Of a DNA stretch of 64,000 nt, positions 47,374-56,205 are shown piece by piece. The translations under genes and the position numbers were made by a program. This DNA is from Fibrella arboris. Lineage in GTDB: Bacteria; Bacteroidota; Bacteroidia; Cytophagales; Spirosomataceae. The number at the start of each line of letters is the position of its first letter. Position 1 is the stretch's first letter. The notes under the pieces were generated by a model. That model saw only the letters and a list, made by a program, of their open reading frames with translations. It did no database searches and was not told the DNA's origin. Location of the stretch: NCBI RefSeq assembly GCF_041321095.1, contig NZ_JBGGWE010000001.1:372001-436000 (forward strand), written 5' to 3'.

Positions 47374-48693
47374 CTAGAACCGGTATTGTGTCCTGATTGT
47401 CAGCAGGTTGTCGGGGGCGTCATTTTCGTAGCCAGGTACGTTGGTCGCTTCGTTGACGGGGATATCATACCAGAGAAGTAGTTTCAGATTGCTGTTGACA
47501 TAGTAGAGGTAACCCAACCCGAGCGTATTATACCGGATATCAGCCCAGGTGAATTTCCCGTCTAACTGCTTCCCGGCCGCCTGCGTGTTGGGGTCGTACC
47601 AATCGTATTTAGCTACGAACTGGTGCTTCTCGCTGCCCAGGTGCTGAAGGTAATAGACATACGCGCCGTTGAACTGCCGGACATACAATGGACTGGCCGT
47701 TGGAGCCGATACCGGATTCGGGATGAGGCCCGGCGTTTCGGTGCTGGCCTTATTGGCCGTTTGTGTGCCCTGAATGTATTCGGCCCGGAACTCAGTACGG
47801 CCTTTCCGGTTCGGGATACGTACCTGGAGATCGGCCCCGTAGTAGCGGCGGGGGGCCAGCGCGCCCGCAGGCACCGCTGTGCCGTCTACCACGAAAGCGG
47901 GCGAATCGGCCGAGCCGTTCATGCGGTAAATCTCGTTGGTGAACTGACCAATGCCGCCCCAGTACCCCGACACACTGCCGGTTACCTGCACACCCGACCT
48001 ACCCAATAGCTGCGGCTTGATGGTCAGTCGGCTGATGACATCTTTATGCCCGTCATAATCGCTGACGCTGGCCAAACCCGGACCATTGAACAGACCAACG
48101 TCTAGCTTCAGGAAGTGTAACGGATGCGCTGGATTACGCGGTTCGAACGTCAGCATCGCGCCCAGGTCACGTTCGGTCCGCATCAGCAGTTGCGACATCC
48201 GGCCCCGCTCCGGCGATTCCCGGTCTGCCGATCCGTAATTGACCTCGAAGCCAAACGGACGGGCAAACAGGCCAGCCGTGATATGAAACATATCCAGTTT
48301 ATGTTCGTAATAACGGCCCCAGAAATCACGGGTTTGCATACCGCGTTCGGTACCGTCGAATTGAAAGACGAACAGCACCGTTGGCCGTTTTTGGGCATCG
48401 AAATGAGCGTAATCGATGCGCAGCCGACCCCGGCGCACGCTGAAGCGACTGTCGACACCCGCTGGCAAATCGCCTCCATTGAAGCTACGCTGCCCCGGCG
48501 TTTGGCCAATCTGGAACTGCGGCTGAATATAGCCGGAGATGTTCACGTATTCGTACTTGTTGACAATGGCCTGCAAGGCCTTTTGTCGCGTCGTGTCAAT
48601 GCTGCTCTCGGAGAGGTTCCCCTGTTGCTGCGCAATGGCCTGTACGCTACCAAGGAGCAGCACAAACAGCCAGCGAAATTGATTCGTTTTCAT
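47374..48693 (-). CDS. Outer-membrane porin of the phosphate-selective O/P type
   Basis: This 439-aa protein has a signal peptide ending AIAQ, a short N-terminal helix (about 30-47) and then alternating amphipathic strands through to a C-terminal Phe (TQYRF), the usual end of an outer-membrane barrel. Landmarks are ISGYIQPQFQ near residue 53, RRGRLRIDY, FGFEVNYGSADRESPER, and DGKFTWADIRYNTLGLGYLYY near the end, as in OprP/OprO-type proteins. It lies 118 nt downstream of a PiT transporter gene and shares its orientation, so the pair probably brings phosphate across both membranes. The match to phosphate rather than another anion comes from the family and context, not from residues. Confidence 0.85.
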   Translation of the reverse strand: MKTNQFRWLFVLLLGSVQAIAQQQGNLSESSIDTTRQKALQAIVNKYEYVNISGYIQPQFQIGQTPGQRSFNGGDLPAGVDSRFSVRRGRLRIDYAHFDAQKRPTVLFVFQFDGTERGMQTRDFWGRYYEHKLDMFHITAGLFARPFGFEVNYGSADRESPERGRMSQLLMRTERDLGAMLTFEPRNPAHPLHFLKLDVGLFNGPGLASVSDYDGHKDVISRLTIKPQLLGRSGVQVTGSVSGYWGGIGQFTNEIYRMNGSADSPAFVVDGTAVPAGALAPRRYYGADLQVRIPNRKGRTEFRAEYIQGTQTANKASTETPGLIPNPVSAPTASPLYVRQFNGAYVYYLQHLGSEKHQFVAKYDWYDPNTQAAGKQLDGKFTWADIRYNTLGLGYLYYVNSNLKLLLWYDIPVNEATNVPGYENDAPDNLLTIRTQYRF

Positions 48694-48767
48694 GTTTACG
48701 GTTCATATTGGTAGGGTACTGGCAAAAGAAGACCTGACCATAACAGGTGCTACAGTGAGGGTAGTAA

Positions 48768-48789
48768 GCACCGCCGATTAAAGCGGTGC
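48768..48789 (-). other. Small hairpin between PiT gene and porin gene
   Basis: A 7-bp GC-rich stem (48768-48774 with 48783-48789) without a U-run lies in the 118-nt gap. It may moderate expression between pit and porin; weak evidence. Confidence 0.35.
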
Positions 48790-48811
48790 CTGATCATGAA
48801 GAGGTGGGTGA

Positions 48812-50230
48812 TTAGCCGAGAATCCAGCGGAAAAGCATAAATAAGGTCGCCGACAGCAGAATAGCCGCTGGCAACGTAAGCACCCAGGCCAGCAAAATGC
48901 TTTGTACTGTTTTGGCCTGTAGGTTTTTAATGCCCTTGCTGGCAACCATCGACCCGGCGATACCCGACGATAAGGCGTGGGTCGTGCTAACGGGTAATGT
49001 GTACCAGGATGCCAGGCCAATCGTTGTGGCTGCTACCAGTTCGGCCGACGCGCCTTGTGCATAGGTCAGGTGCGACTTACCGATCTTTTCGCCCACCGTC
49101 ACCACGATGCGTTTCCAGCCGATCATGGTGCCGAAACCCAGCGAGAGCGAGATCATCAGGATCACCCAGAAGGGCGCGTGGTCGGTGAACGCACGGATCC
49201 CTTTCTCTTCTTTCACGGCGGCCGCTTTCAGCTCTTCTTTATCAGCCGCACTCAGTTTCACATCTTCGCTGGCAATCAGTTTCTTGCTGTTGCTGCTGAT
49301 CGTCAATAACGCTTTACGAATCAGGAGCGATTCTTCTTTCTTATACGTATTGGCCGCTACAACAGGCGCCAGATTGGCAATGCTGGTGTTGATCTTTTGC
49401 AACCGCTCCACATCGCTCTTTGCTAAATGAGTGGTATCGATCCGAGCAGTAATCTGCTGAATCTTGGTCAGATCCGGTTTCAACTGTGCTATATCAATAC
49501 TGGTATTGAGCGCGAAGAAGGTAGGCAGCACACCGATCAGAATGAGCATGACCAGGCCAATCCCCTTCTGCCCATCGTTACGGCCGTGGAAGAAGCTAAC
49601 CAGCGTACAGGTGAAGATCAGCAGGATACGAATCCAGCCGGGCGGCGTTTCTCCCGGCGTTGGTTCGTCGAAGATCTGCTTCCGAATCTGTTTGCTCAGC
49701 GTACGGCGCAGCGTGAACATCAGCACAATGGCCAGGCTAAAACCGATCAGCGGCGAGAGCAGCAGCGCCGAAAACACTTCTTTCACTTTGTCCCAGTTCA
49801 CAGCGGCAACTCCCATCGTGTTGTCGGGCAGCAAGGCATAGCCCAGGCCTACGCCAATAATAGCACCGATCAGGGTGTGGGAGCTGGAGGCGGGCAGGCC
49901 AAAATACCAGGTGCCGAAGTTCCAGATGATGGCCGACAACAACAGGGCCAGCACCATGGCAATGCTGTGATACACGTTCTGATCGATCAGCAGCTCGACG
50001 GGCAGCAGGTTGACGATGCTCATGCCCACGCCCACTCCCCCGGTGATGACCCCGATGAAGTTGACGATGCCCGACCAGACCACGGCCTGGGTGGGTTGCA
50101 GCGAGTTGGTGTAGATGACCGTGGCCACGGCGTTGGCCGTGTCGTGAAAGCCGTTGATGAATTCGAAGGCGCAGGCCGCCAGTAAACAGAAGACGAGAAG
50201 AAGAAAAACGCCGGTCTCTAAGCCGAACAT
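48812..50230 (-). CDS. Inorganic phosphate transporter, PiT family (copy 1)
   Basis: This 472-aa inner-membrane protein has two homologous halves of transmembrane helices around a hydrophilic central loop (about 240-345). Signatures are GFHDTANAVATVI near residue 27, SSHTLIGAI near 125, FHGRNDGQKGIG near 215 and PVSTTHALSSGIAG near 405. PiT proteins import metal-phosphate with H+ or Na+. It lacks a four-residue stretch present in its tandem paralogue (GLASWYTLPVSTTH against GLASGLIPNFKAPVSTTH), probably shortening a loop before the second signature. It is upstream of the porin gene. Parts are identical in DNA to copy 2. Confidence 0.93.
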   Translation of the reverse strand: MFGLETGVFLLLVFCLLAACAFEFINGFHDTANAVATVIYTNSLQPTQAVVWSGIVNFIGVITGGVGVGMSIVNLLPVELLIDQNVYHSIAMVLALLLSAIIWNFGTWYFGLPASSSHTLIGAIIGVGLGYALLPDNTMGVAAVNWDKVKEVFSALLLSPLIGFSLAIVLMFTLRRTLSKQIRKQIFDEPTPGETPPGWIRILLIFTCTLVSFFHGRNDGQKGIGLVMLILIGVLPTFFALNTSIDIAQLKPDLTKIQQITARIDTTHLAKSDVERLQKINTSIANLAPVVAANTYKKEESLLIRKALLTISSNSKKLIASEDVKLSAADKEELKAAAVKEEKGIRAFTDHAPFWVILMISLSLGFGTMIGWKRIVVTVGEKIGKSHLTYAQGASAELVAATTIGLASWYTLPVSTTHALSSGIAGSMVASKGIKNLQAKTVQSILLAWVLTLPAAILLSATLFMLFRWILG

Positions 50231-50276
50231 ACAGATTGTAAGTTAGTTACGAAAAGTACTCATTAATAATTCGCTG

Positions 50277-50284
50277 CAAAGTTG
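50277..50284 (-). promoter_or_regulatory. Candidate -7 box upstream of PiT copy 1
   Basis: CAACTTTG on the minus strand is one base from the Bacteroidetes TAnnTTTG box. It lies 47 bp upstream of the ATG. The same octamer stands 48 bp upstream of the second PiT gene, in otherwise different sequence. Confidence 0.4.
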
Positions 50285-50369
50285 AGTACGATCGAAATCA
50301 GAACGGCCAAATCAATATTAACAGATTATTATGTTGTTAACATTAGGGTAATATTTAGGTAACAAACAC

Positions 50370-50411
50370 AAAAAACCCCGAACGAATCTTCCGGTCAGGA
50401 AGTGTTCGGGG
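50370..50411 (-). terminator. Rho-independent terminator of PiT copy 2
   Basis: Outer stem 50376-50383/50404-50411 (CCCCGAAC/GTTCGGGG) with an inner CTTCC/GGAAG stem is followed on the minus strand by a U-run. It lies 21 nt past the stop and separates the two PiT genes into two units. Confidence 0.85.
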
Positions 50412-50432
50412 CCAGTATTCTCCAGGGTTTTC

Positions 50433-51863
50433 TTACCCCAATAGCCAGCGGAAAAGCATGAATAAGGTTGCCGACAAGATAACGGCAACAGGGAGTGTTA
50501 GCACCCAGGCCAGCGCAATACTCTGCACCGTTTTGGCCTGTAAGTTCTTGATTCCCTTGCTAGCCACCATGGCCCCGGCAATACCCGATGAAAGGGCATG
50601 CGTGGTACTGACCGGCGCTTTGAAGTTTGGGATCAGCCCCGAAGCCAGGCCAATCGTTGTGGCTGCTACCAGTTCGGCCGACGCGCCTTGTGCATAGGTC
50701 AGGTGCGACTTACCGATCTTTTCGCCCACCGTCACCACGATGCGTTTCCAGCCGATCATGGTGCCGAAACCCAGCGAGAGCGAGATCATCAGGATCACCC
50801 AGAAGGGCGCGTGGTCGGTGAACTTACGCAGCCCTTTCTCTTCGACAGTCGCTGCCAGCGACAAATCTGCCTTATCCTCGACGCTTAGTTTCACGGCGTC
50901 GCTCTCAATCAGTTTACGCACATTGCTGCTGATGGTCAACAACGATTTACGGATCTCAATGGCGTCTTTTTGCGCATACGTACCAGTTGCGAGCGCCGGT
51001 TGCAAATCAACCAGATTGGCATTGATTGTTTTGATCCGGTCCAGATCAACGGCTGATAGCTGGCTTTTATCGATCATCCCTACCTTCTGCTGAACAATCG
51101 CCAAATCAGGGCTAAGCTCCTTGATATTCAACCGCGTATCGATGGCGAAATAGGTAGGCAAAATTCCGATCAGGATCAGCATGACCAGACCGATCCCTTT
51201 CTGCCCGTCGTTACGGCCGTGGAAGAAACTGACCAGCGTGCAGGTGATGATCAGCAACACACGTACCCAGAAGGGTGGATGCTGCCCTGGATGCGGCTCA
51301 TCGAAGAGCTGTTTGCGCAGGTCTTTGTTGAGAGTACGACGTAAGACAAACATCAAAATAATGGCCAGGCTAAAACCGATCAGCGGCGAGAGCAACAGGG
51401 CGGCGAATACTTCTTTGGCTTTATCCCAGTTCACGGCGGCCACGCCTGCGGCATTTTCGGGTAACAACGCGTAGCCTAGCCCAACGCCCAGAATGGCGCC
51501 GATCAGGGTGTGGGAGCTGGAGGCAGGCAGGCCAAAATACCAGGTGCCGAAGTTCCAGATGATGGCCGACAACAACAGGGCCAGCACCATGGCAATACTG
51601 TGATACACGTTCTGATCGATCAGCAGCTCGACGGGCAGCAGGTTGACGATGCTCATGCCCACGCCCACTCCCCCGGTGATGACCCCGATGAAGTTGACGA
51701 TGCCCGACCAGACCACGGCCTGGGTGGGTTGCAGCGAGTTGGTGTAGATGACCGTGGCCACGGCGTTGGCCGTGTCGTGAAAGCCGTTGATGAATTCGAA
51801 GGCACAAGCGGCCAACAGGCAGAGGGCCAGAAGAATGAAAATGCCGGTCTCTAAGCCGAACAT
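50433..51863 (-). CDS. Inorganic phosphate transporter, PiT family (copy 2)
   Basis: This 476-aa protein has the same topology and signatures as copy 1: GFHDTANAVATVI, SSHTLIGAI, FHGRNDGQKGIG and PVSTTHALSSGIAG. The central hydrophilic loop (about 240-345) differs strongly from copy 1, while the first helices and the segment after the loop are almost the same. It has its own likely promoter (51911-51918) and terminator (50370-50411). Two tandem PiT paralogues with different loops suggest different regulation or affinity; this is inference. Confidence 0.93.
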   Translation of the reverse strand: MFGLETGIFILLALCLLAACAFEFINGFHDTANAVATVIYTNSLQPTQAVVWSGIVNFIGVITGGVGVGMSIVNLLPVELLIDQNVYHSIAMVLALLLSAIIWNFGTWYFGLPASSSHTLIGAILGVGLGYALLPENAAGVAAVNWDKAKEVFAALLLSPLIGFSLAIILMFVLRRTLNKDLRKQLFDEPHPGQHPPFWVRVLLIITCTLVSFFHGRNDGQKGIGLVMLILIGILPTYFAIDTRLNIKELSPDLAIVQQKVGMIDKSQLSAVDLDRIKTINANLVDLQPALATGTYAQKDAIEIRKSLLTISSNVRKLIESDAVKLSVEDKADLSLAATVEEKGLRKFTDHAPFWVILMISLSLGFGTMIGWKRIVVTVGEKIGKSHLTYAQGASAELVAATTIGLASGLIPNFKAPVSTTHALSSGIAGAMVASKGIKNLQAKTVQSIALAWVLTLPVAVILSATLFMLFRWLLG

Positions 51864-51910
51864 ACAGATAGTGAGTTAGTTATGCCTATTCTCATCCGAT
51901 TAAGCAAGTA

Positions 51911-51918
51911 CAAAGTTG
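51911..51918 (-). promoter_or_regulatory. Candidate -7 box upstream of PiT copy 2
   Basis: CAACTTTG on the minus strand, 48 bp from the start codon, repeats the element at 50277-50284. Confidence 0.4.
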
Positions 51919-51970
51919 ACCATTGTTTGAAGGAGTTGGGCGATCATCCCGTTAAGAAATTGTTAACCAA

Positions 51971-52003
51971 AACAAAAAGCCCTCACTAGACAGGCGAGGG
52001 CTT
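51971..52003 (-). terminator. Rho-independent terminator of the acidic-protein / FG-GAP unit
   Basis: An 8-bp stem (51977-51984 with 51996-52003, AAGCCCTC/GAGGGCTT) is followed on the minus strand by UUUUUGUUUU. It lies about 120 nt past the stop of the 110-aa gene. Confidence 0.8.
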
Positions 52004-52126
52004 GTGCGTATAAGTACTTAACATCGAACTGTGTTCTATACTTTAAAAAATTGCTTGGCGTTGTGTGTTGTTTTCGCTCCAGGCCGAAACGTTGGACCGC
52101 CAAGCACTACGTACCCGTAGGCAACG

Positions 52127-52459
52127 CTACGCGTTGCCTTCTTCGTCGGATAACTGATCTACTTCGGCCTGCATCTGCGCTTCATCTACATTGTCGAGAT
52201 CGTTGTACAGATCGGCTGGCAGATCGCTATCGTAGCTGGCATTTTCCGACACCATATCGGTCATGTCGGTAGCCACGGCATTATCCGTGTACAGAATCGT
52301 ATCGGAGGCCTCTTCGTTGCCGGGATTCATGTTATCGGGCTGGCCGTCGATACCCAGATCAGCATAAATAGCTGATTCACTGTTGACATCATCGCCGGGC
52401 ATATCGCCCCGTTGCTGGTCGGGAATGTTCAGATCCAGATCGTCGTCGTCGTTTTTCAT
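52127..52459 (-). CDS. Small, very acidic protein (110 aa)
   Basis: The protein starts MKNDDDDLDLNIPDQQ and is rich in Asp, Glu and Asn throughout, with no signal peptide or membrane segment. It is probably cytoplasmic and largely disordered. It starts 13 nt after the stop of the FG-GAP protein gene, so the two are likely co-transcribed. A hairpin (52120-52127/52131-52138, GGCAACGC/GCGTTGCC) overlaps its stop codon. No family is recognised; similar short acidic proteins are common and uncharacterised in Cytophagales. Confidence 0.7.
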   Translation of the reverse strand: MKNDDDDLDLNIPDQQRGDMPGDDVNSESAIYADLGIDGQPDNMNPGNEEASDTILYTDNAVATDMTDMVSENASYDSDLPADLYNDLDNVDEAQMQAEVDQLSDEEGNA

Positions 52460-52472
52460 AGTCGTTGCCTGT

Positions 52473-54710
52473 TTAACGAACTAACACCACCCGACTAACT
52501 TTTGTTGGTTTATCCTCGGCAGTGAGCCGCAGCAAATAAACGCCAGCCGGCAACGTACCCAGATCAAGTAAGGCATCGGTACTGCCAACCACTGGTTGTG
52601 GCACCACCACTCGCCGTCCGTCCAGGCTCAGCACATCAACCCGCCCGGCATAGGGCACGCGAACCGTAACGTACCGCTCCGTCGGATTCGGGAACGCCCG
52701 GATTGTCTCGACTGCTTCTACGGCCAGCACGGTAGTTTTTTCCGATGTATTCCGAACGTAACGCAACCCACCCGATGCGGTGCCGATCACCAGATCGGGC
52801 AGGCCGTCGCCGTCGAGGTCCCCCGCTGCTACGGCGAGGCCAATACCGGGGTACCCTAACGTACCCAGCGTGTCGAGCAACGTACCTGGTTGCGTGGGTT
52901 GCGTTGCCGGGCGGTACAGCTTGAGTTTCCCGGCCCGTGTGGCCACCAATAGCTCGGGCTGTTTGTCGGCGTTTACGTCGAGCACAACCAACGATGGGTT
53001 TCTGGCCAGCAGATCAACGCCAAAGCCGCCATACGAGTCGGTTTGTAGCTGGAAAACCGGCACCGCCAGCGTTCCTGAGTTACGCAGGTACGTGATGTTG
53101 CCCGCCGAGCCGCCCACCAGCATATCGAGCTTTCCGTCGGCATCGATATCCGTAAACGCAATGGCTTCGCTGCTGGAATAACCCACCGAGTTGGGTAAGG
53201 TCAGTAGCTTTACCGCCGACCGGGTATACTGCACCGCCGCGTTGTTAGCCGCTGCATTGGGCCACCATTGAATGATTGACCCAGTGATTCCGCTGGCGGT
53301 GAGCACCAGATCAGGCGAGCCGTTACCATCCAGATCAGCGAACGTAGGGCGCAGGTTGGTCAGCGAATCACTCTGGGTCAGGCCAAGGTAATCGGTCGTC
53401 ACCAGCGTAAACGCCGGACTGGTCGGTGTGCCCTTGTTCTCGAACTGCCACAGGCCGGCCCGGAAGCCTTTCGCGCCTATATTTCCGCTGTGGCCTACGA
53501 GCAAATCCAGGTCACCGTCGCCATCCAGATCGGCCAGTGCCGGAACTGCACTCTCACCGAGATCGATCATGTCGGCCTGGAGAAAATCGGGCTTCACGTA
53601 CTGGAAATCTGGTTTCGCCGCTGTGCCTACATTTCGGTACAGCAGATTCGACGCCCGGAAATCGAACAGATTACCATCGTTGGTATATACGCTCGGCGAC
53701 GCCAGCAGATCCGTGCGCCCGTCACCATCGACATCTTCAAAAAACGTAGCCGCAAACGCAGGAAACTGAATCGGATTTTTGGCCGGGAAGCTGGCGTCAA
53801 ACTTATAGAAATCGGCTTTGGCCGAATTCGCGGTCCGGTTATAGAGCACCGCCACATTTGGGCAGCTAACGTACCCAAACAACAATTCTTTCAGCCCGTC
53901 GCCGTCGGTATCGAACATGGAAATGGCGTTGCCGGTATGCAGCGGCCGGGCATTGGGCAGCCCCTGCCGACCACCAGCAGCATCGCAATTGATTCCGAAC
54001 TGAAAATCGTTGCAGAACTCTTTCTGGAAATTCCCCCAACAAACGCCTATTCGCTTGAAATCAAGCCCGGCGGGAGCCACAGTGCTGGTGCGCTCTTTGC
54101 TCATGTTCTGGTAATACACGGCCAGATTGCCGCCCACGTCGAACGCCACTACATCGATATCGCCATCGCCGTCATAATCCTGAATAACGGGCGTATCCAG
54201 TCCGGCCACATACAGATTTGAGCGGTTGTTGTTAAATCCTTCGTGGTAAAGGGGCGAGGCAATCGATTGCCAACTCAACGTACCGGCCGTTGTCGACACA
54301 TTACGCCACACCTGCGCCCCCGACGGAGCCGAGGCGAACAGGTCTTTCTTTCCGTCGCCGTCGTAATCGATCAGCACCATCCAGTTAATGAAGGAAGGGA
54401 ACTGTTTTTCGTACTGCGGGGCATATTGCCAAACAAACGCACCCGTAGCATCGGTAGCTGCCAGAAACGTGCTGATCTTATCGGTGGTGCGGTCAAACAC
54501 CACCAGATCGGGGCGGGCGTCGGTATTGAGCGCTATCGTATTGAACTGGCAGGTATTGAGCCCGCCAGCCCAGGCATTGGGCAGCGCCCGGCCCGACACC
54601 GTCACCGCGGCGCGTTGATCGTACTCGAACGAGATACGTTGGGCCGTTCCCCGCAAGACAAGGCCCAGGGTGACCAGTAAGCACAGAACCGTCGTAAACC
54701 AGTTTTTCAT
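52473..54710 (-). CDS. Secreted FG-GAP/VCBS repeat protein with T9SS type A tail
   Basis: This 745-aa protein has a signal peptide ending GTAQ. About nine FG-GAP/VCBS calcium loops are spread along it, such as DYDGDGKKDL, DYDGDGDIDVV, DTDGDGLKELL, DVDGDGRTDLL, DLDGDGDLDLL, DIDADGKLDML and DLDGDGLPDLV. They imply a seven-bladed propeller of integrin-alpha type, possibly more than one. The last 85 residues contain AFPNPTERYVTVRV and LPAGVYLLRL, and end in a basic VLVR tail, a Por-secretion type A sorting domain. The protein should be exported by T9SS and bound to or released from the surface. It diverges from murF across 30 bp. The ligand is unknown. Confidence 0.9.
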   Translation of the reverse strand: MKNWFTTVLCLLVTLGLVLRGTAQRISFEYDQRAAVTVSGRALPNAWAGGLNTCQFNTIALNTDARPDLVVFDRTTDKISTFLAATDATGAFVWQYAPQYEKQFPSFINWMVLIDYDGDGKKDLFASAPSGAQVWRNVSTTAGTLSWQSIASPLYHEGFNNNRSNLYVAGLDTPVIQDYDGDGDIDVVAFDVGGNLAVYYQNMSKERTSTVAPAGLDFKRIGVCWGNFQKEFCNDFQFGINCDAAGGRQGLPNARPLHTGNAISMFDTDGDGLKELLFGYVSCPNVAVLYNRTANSAKADFYKFDASFPAKNPIQFPAFAATFFEDVDGDGRTDLLASPSVYTNDGNLFDFRASNLLYRNVGTAAKPDFQYVKPDFLQADMIDLGESAVPALADLDGDGDLDLLVGHSGNIGAKGFRAGLWQFENKGTPTSPAFTLVTTDYLGLTQSDSLTNLRPTFADLDGNGSPDLVLTASGITGSIIQWWPNAAANNAAVQYTRSAVKLLTLPNSVGYSSSEAIAFTDIDADGKLDMLVGGSAGNITYLRNSGTLAVPVFQLQTDSYGGFGVDLLARNPSLVVLDVNADKQPELLVATRAGKLKLYRPATQPTQPGTLLDTLGTLGYPGIGLAVAAGDLDGDGLPDLVIGTASGGLRYVRNTSEKTTVLAVEAVETIRAFPNPTERYVTVRVPYAGRVDVLSLDGRRVVVPQPVVGSTDALLDLGTLPAGVYLLRLTAEDKPTKVSRVVLVR

Positions 54711-54712
54711 CT

Positions 54713-54720
54713 TACTTTTG
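54713..54720 (+). promoter_or_regulatory. Candidate -7 box for murF
   Basis: TACTTTTG matches TAnnTTTG and lies 20 bp before the murF ATG, in the 30-bp gap to the divergent gene. No convincing -33 TTTG is present at the usual spacing. Confidence 0.4.
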
Positions 54721-54740
54721 AACGAAATCAGGGGCCACTT

Positions 54741-56045
54741 ATGACATCAACAACCCTCCTCTACGATAAATTTCTGACTTGCAGCGGCGTATCCACCGAT
54801 ACGCGGCAAATTACGCCCAATTGCCTGTTTGTCGCTCTGCGCGGCGACACCTTCAACGCCAACGAATTCGCCCTGCAAGCCCTGGCTACCGGTGCCAGCT
54901 ACGCCCTTGTCGATGATCCCACGGTGGCCGCAGCGGATGAACGTTGCCTGCTGGTGGCCGATACACTGACCGCCCTTCAGGACCTGGCCCGGCATCACCG
55001 TCGCCAGTTTACCTGCCCCGTTATTGGCCTGACAGGTAGTAACGGTAAAACCACGACCAAAGAGCTGATTGCCGCCGTGTTGAGCCGTAGGTACGTTACC
55101 GAAGCCACTAAAGGCAACCTCAATAACCACATCGGTGTGCCGCTGACGCTGTTGCGCATCAACCCCGCCACCTGCGAGATAGCGGTGGTGGAAATGGGCG
55201 CGAACCACCAGCAGGAGATTGCCCTGCTCAGCCGGATTTGCGAACCCACCCACGGCCTGATCACCAACGTGGGCAAAGCGCACCTCGAAGGATTTGGCGG
55301 ATTGGCAGGCGTTCGGAAAGGCAAAGGCGAACTGTTCGATTTCCTGGCCAAAACGGGCGGAACGGTTTTCGTAAACGCCCAAAACGAGACGCTGATGGCC
55401 ATGTACGCTGAACGAGCGTTTGTCAACACCGTTTTTTACCTGACCAACAACCAGCCCGAGCTACTGCTCGAGGCCCCCGTTGCCGTGTACCGCTCGGCCA
55501 ATGGCGACACCATACAGACGCACCTGCCGGGCCGCTACAATTTTGAGAATATAGCCGCTGCCCTCGCCATTGGCGCCTATTTCGACGTCCCTGAAACGGA
55601 GGCCAACGAAGCGGTGGCGGCGTATAACCCAACCAATAACCGGTCGCAGGTGGTGGTGAAAGGCACCAACACCATCCTGCTCGATGCGTACAACGCCAAT
55701 CCCAGTTCGATGGCGGCCGCCATCAGGCAGTTTGGGCAAAGTCACCCCGGTGGTGATTCTGCTCCGCGAAAGGCGGTGCTCCTGGGCGATATGTACGAAC
55801 TTGGCGACGAAAGCCCCGCCGAACACGCCGCGCTGGGTACGCTGGTAGCCGAACAGCAATTCGATCTGGTTATTCTGGCTGGTAAAGACATGAAGTACGC
55901 CTTACCAGCCTTGCCCAAAGCGTATTATTTCCCCGATAAATTTTCGCTCCACAACTGGATTGCCGACAACCCCATGACCCACACAAACATCCTCATCAAA
56001 GGCTCGCGCGGCATGGGGCTCGAAAGCGTGGTGCCGTTCATTTGA
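54741..56045 (+). CDS. murF: UDP-N-acetylmuramoyl-tripeptide--D-alanyl-D-alanine ligase
   Basis: The cytoplasmic enzyme adds D-Ala-D-Ala to UDP-MurNAc-tripeptide with ATP, the last cytoplasmic step of the peptidoglycan precursor. At 434 aa it is of normal length. An N-terminal Mur ligase domain with the substrate segment STDTRQI (about 18-24) and LFVALRGDTFNAN is followed by the P-loop GSNGKTTTKEL (about 98-108). Then come NLNNHIGVP, VVEMGANHQQEI, the NVGKAHLEGFG segment, and the C-terminal domain with DAYNANPSSM and LLGDMYELGD. In Bacteroidetes murF often stands outside the dcw cluster, as here. No operon partner is seen; an inverted repeat follows the stop. Confidence 0.97.
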   Translation: MTSTTLLYDKFLTCSGVSTDTRQITPNCLFVALRGDTFNANEFALQALATGASYALVDDPTVAAADERCLLVADTLTALQDLARHHRRQFTCPVIGLTGSNGKTTTKELIAAVLSRRYVTEATKGNLNNHIGVPLTLLRINPATCEIAVVEMGANHQQEIALLSRICEPTHGLITNVGKAHLEGFGGLAGVRKGKGELFDFLAKTGGTVFVNAQNETLMAMYAERAFVNTVFYLTNNQPELLLEAPVAVYRSANGDTIQTHLPGRYNFENIAAALAIGAYFDVPETEANEAVAAYNPTNNRSQVVVKGTNTILLDAYNANPSSMAAAIRQFGQSHPGGDSAPRKAVLLGDMYELGDESPAEHAALGTLVAEQQFDLVILAGKDMKYALPALPKAYYFPDKFSLHNWIADNPMTHTNILIKGSRGMGLESVVPFI

Positions 56046-56063
56046 CGCCTCGCCGTCATTTAT

Positions 56064-56147
56064 TGTCATTACGCTCCGCTGTCATTCGGTAGTCATTCGT
56101 TGTTTCTACGACCAACGACTGCCAAATGACAGCGGAGCGTAATGACA
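56064..56147. repeat. Long inverted repeat (hairpin) downstream of murF
   Basis: Perfect 23-bp arms at 56064-56086 and 56125-56147. Pairing continues inward through G-T pairs and a four-base bulge to 56101/56113, giving a stem of about 40 bp. The left arm contains GTCATT several times. No U-run follows, so it looks more like a palindromic repeat unit or MITE-like element than a simple terminator. Confidence 0.7.
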
Positions 56148-56205
56148 TTTCCCTTAAACGTTCTGCTCGCGAATTAGTCTTATTAGCAAACAAATCCATT
56201 CAACC

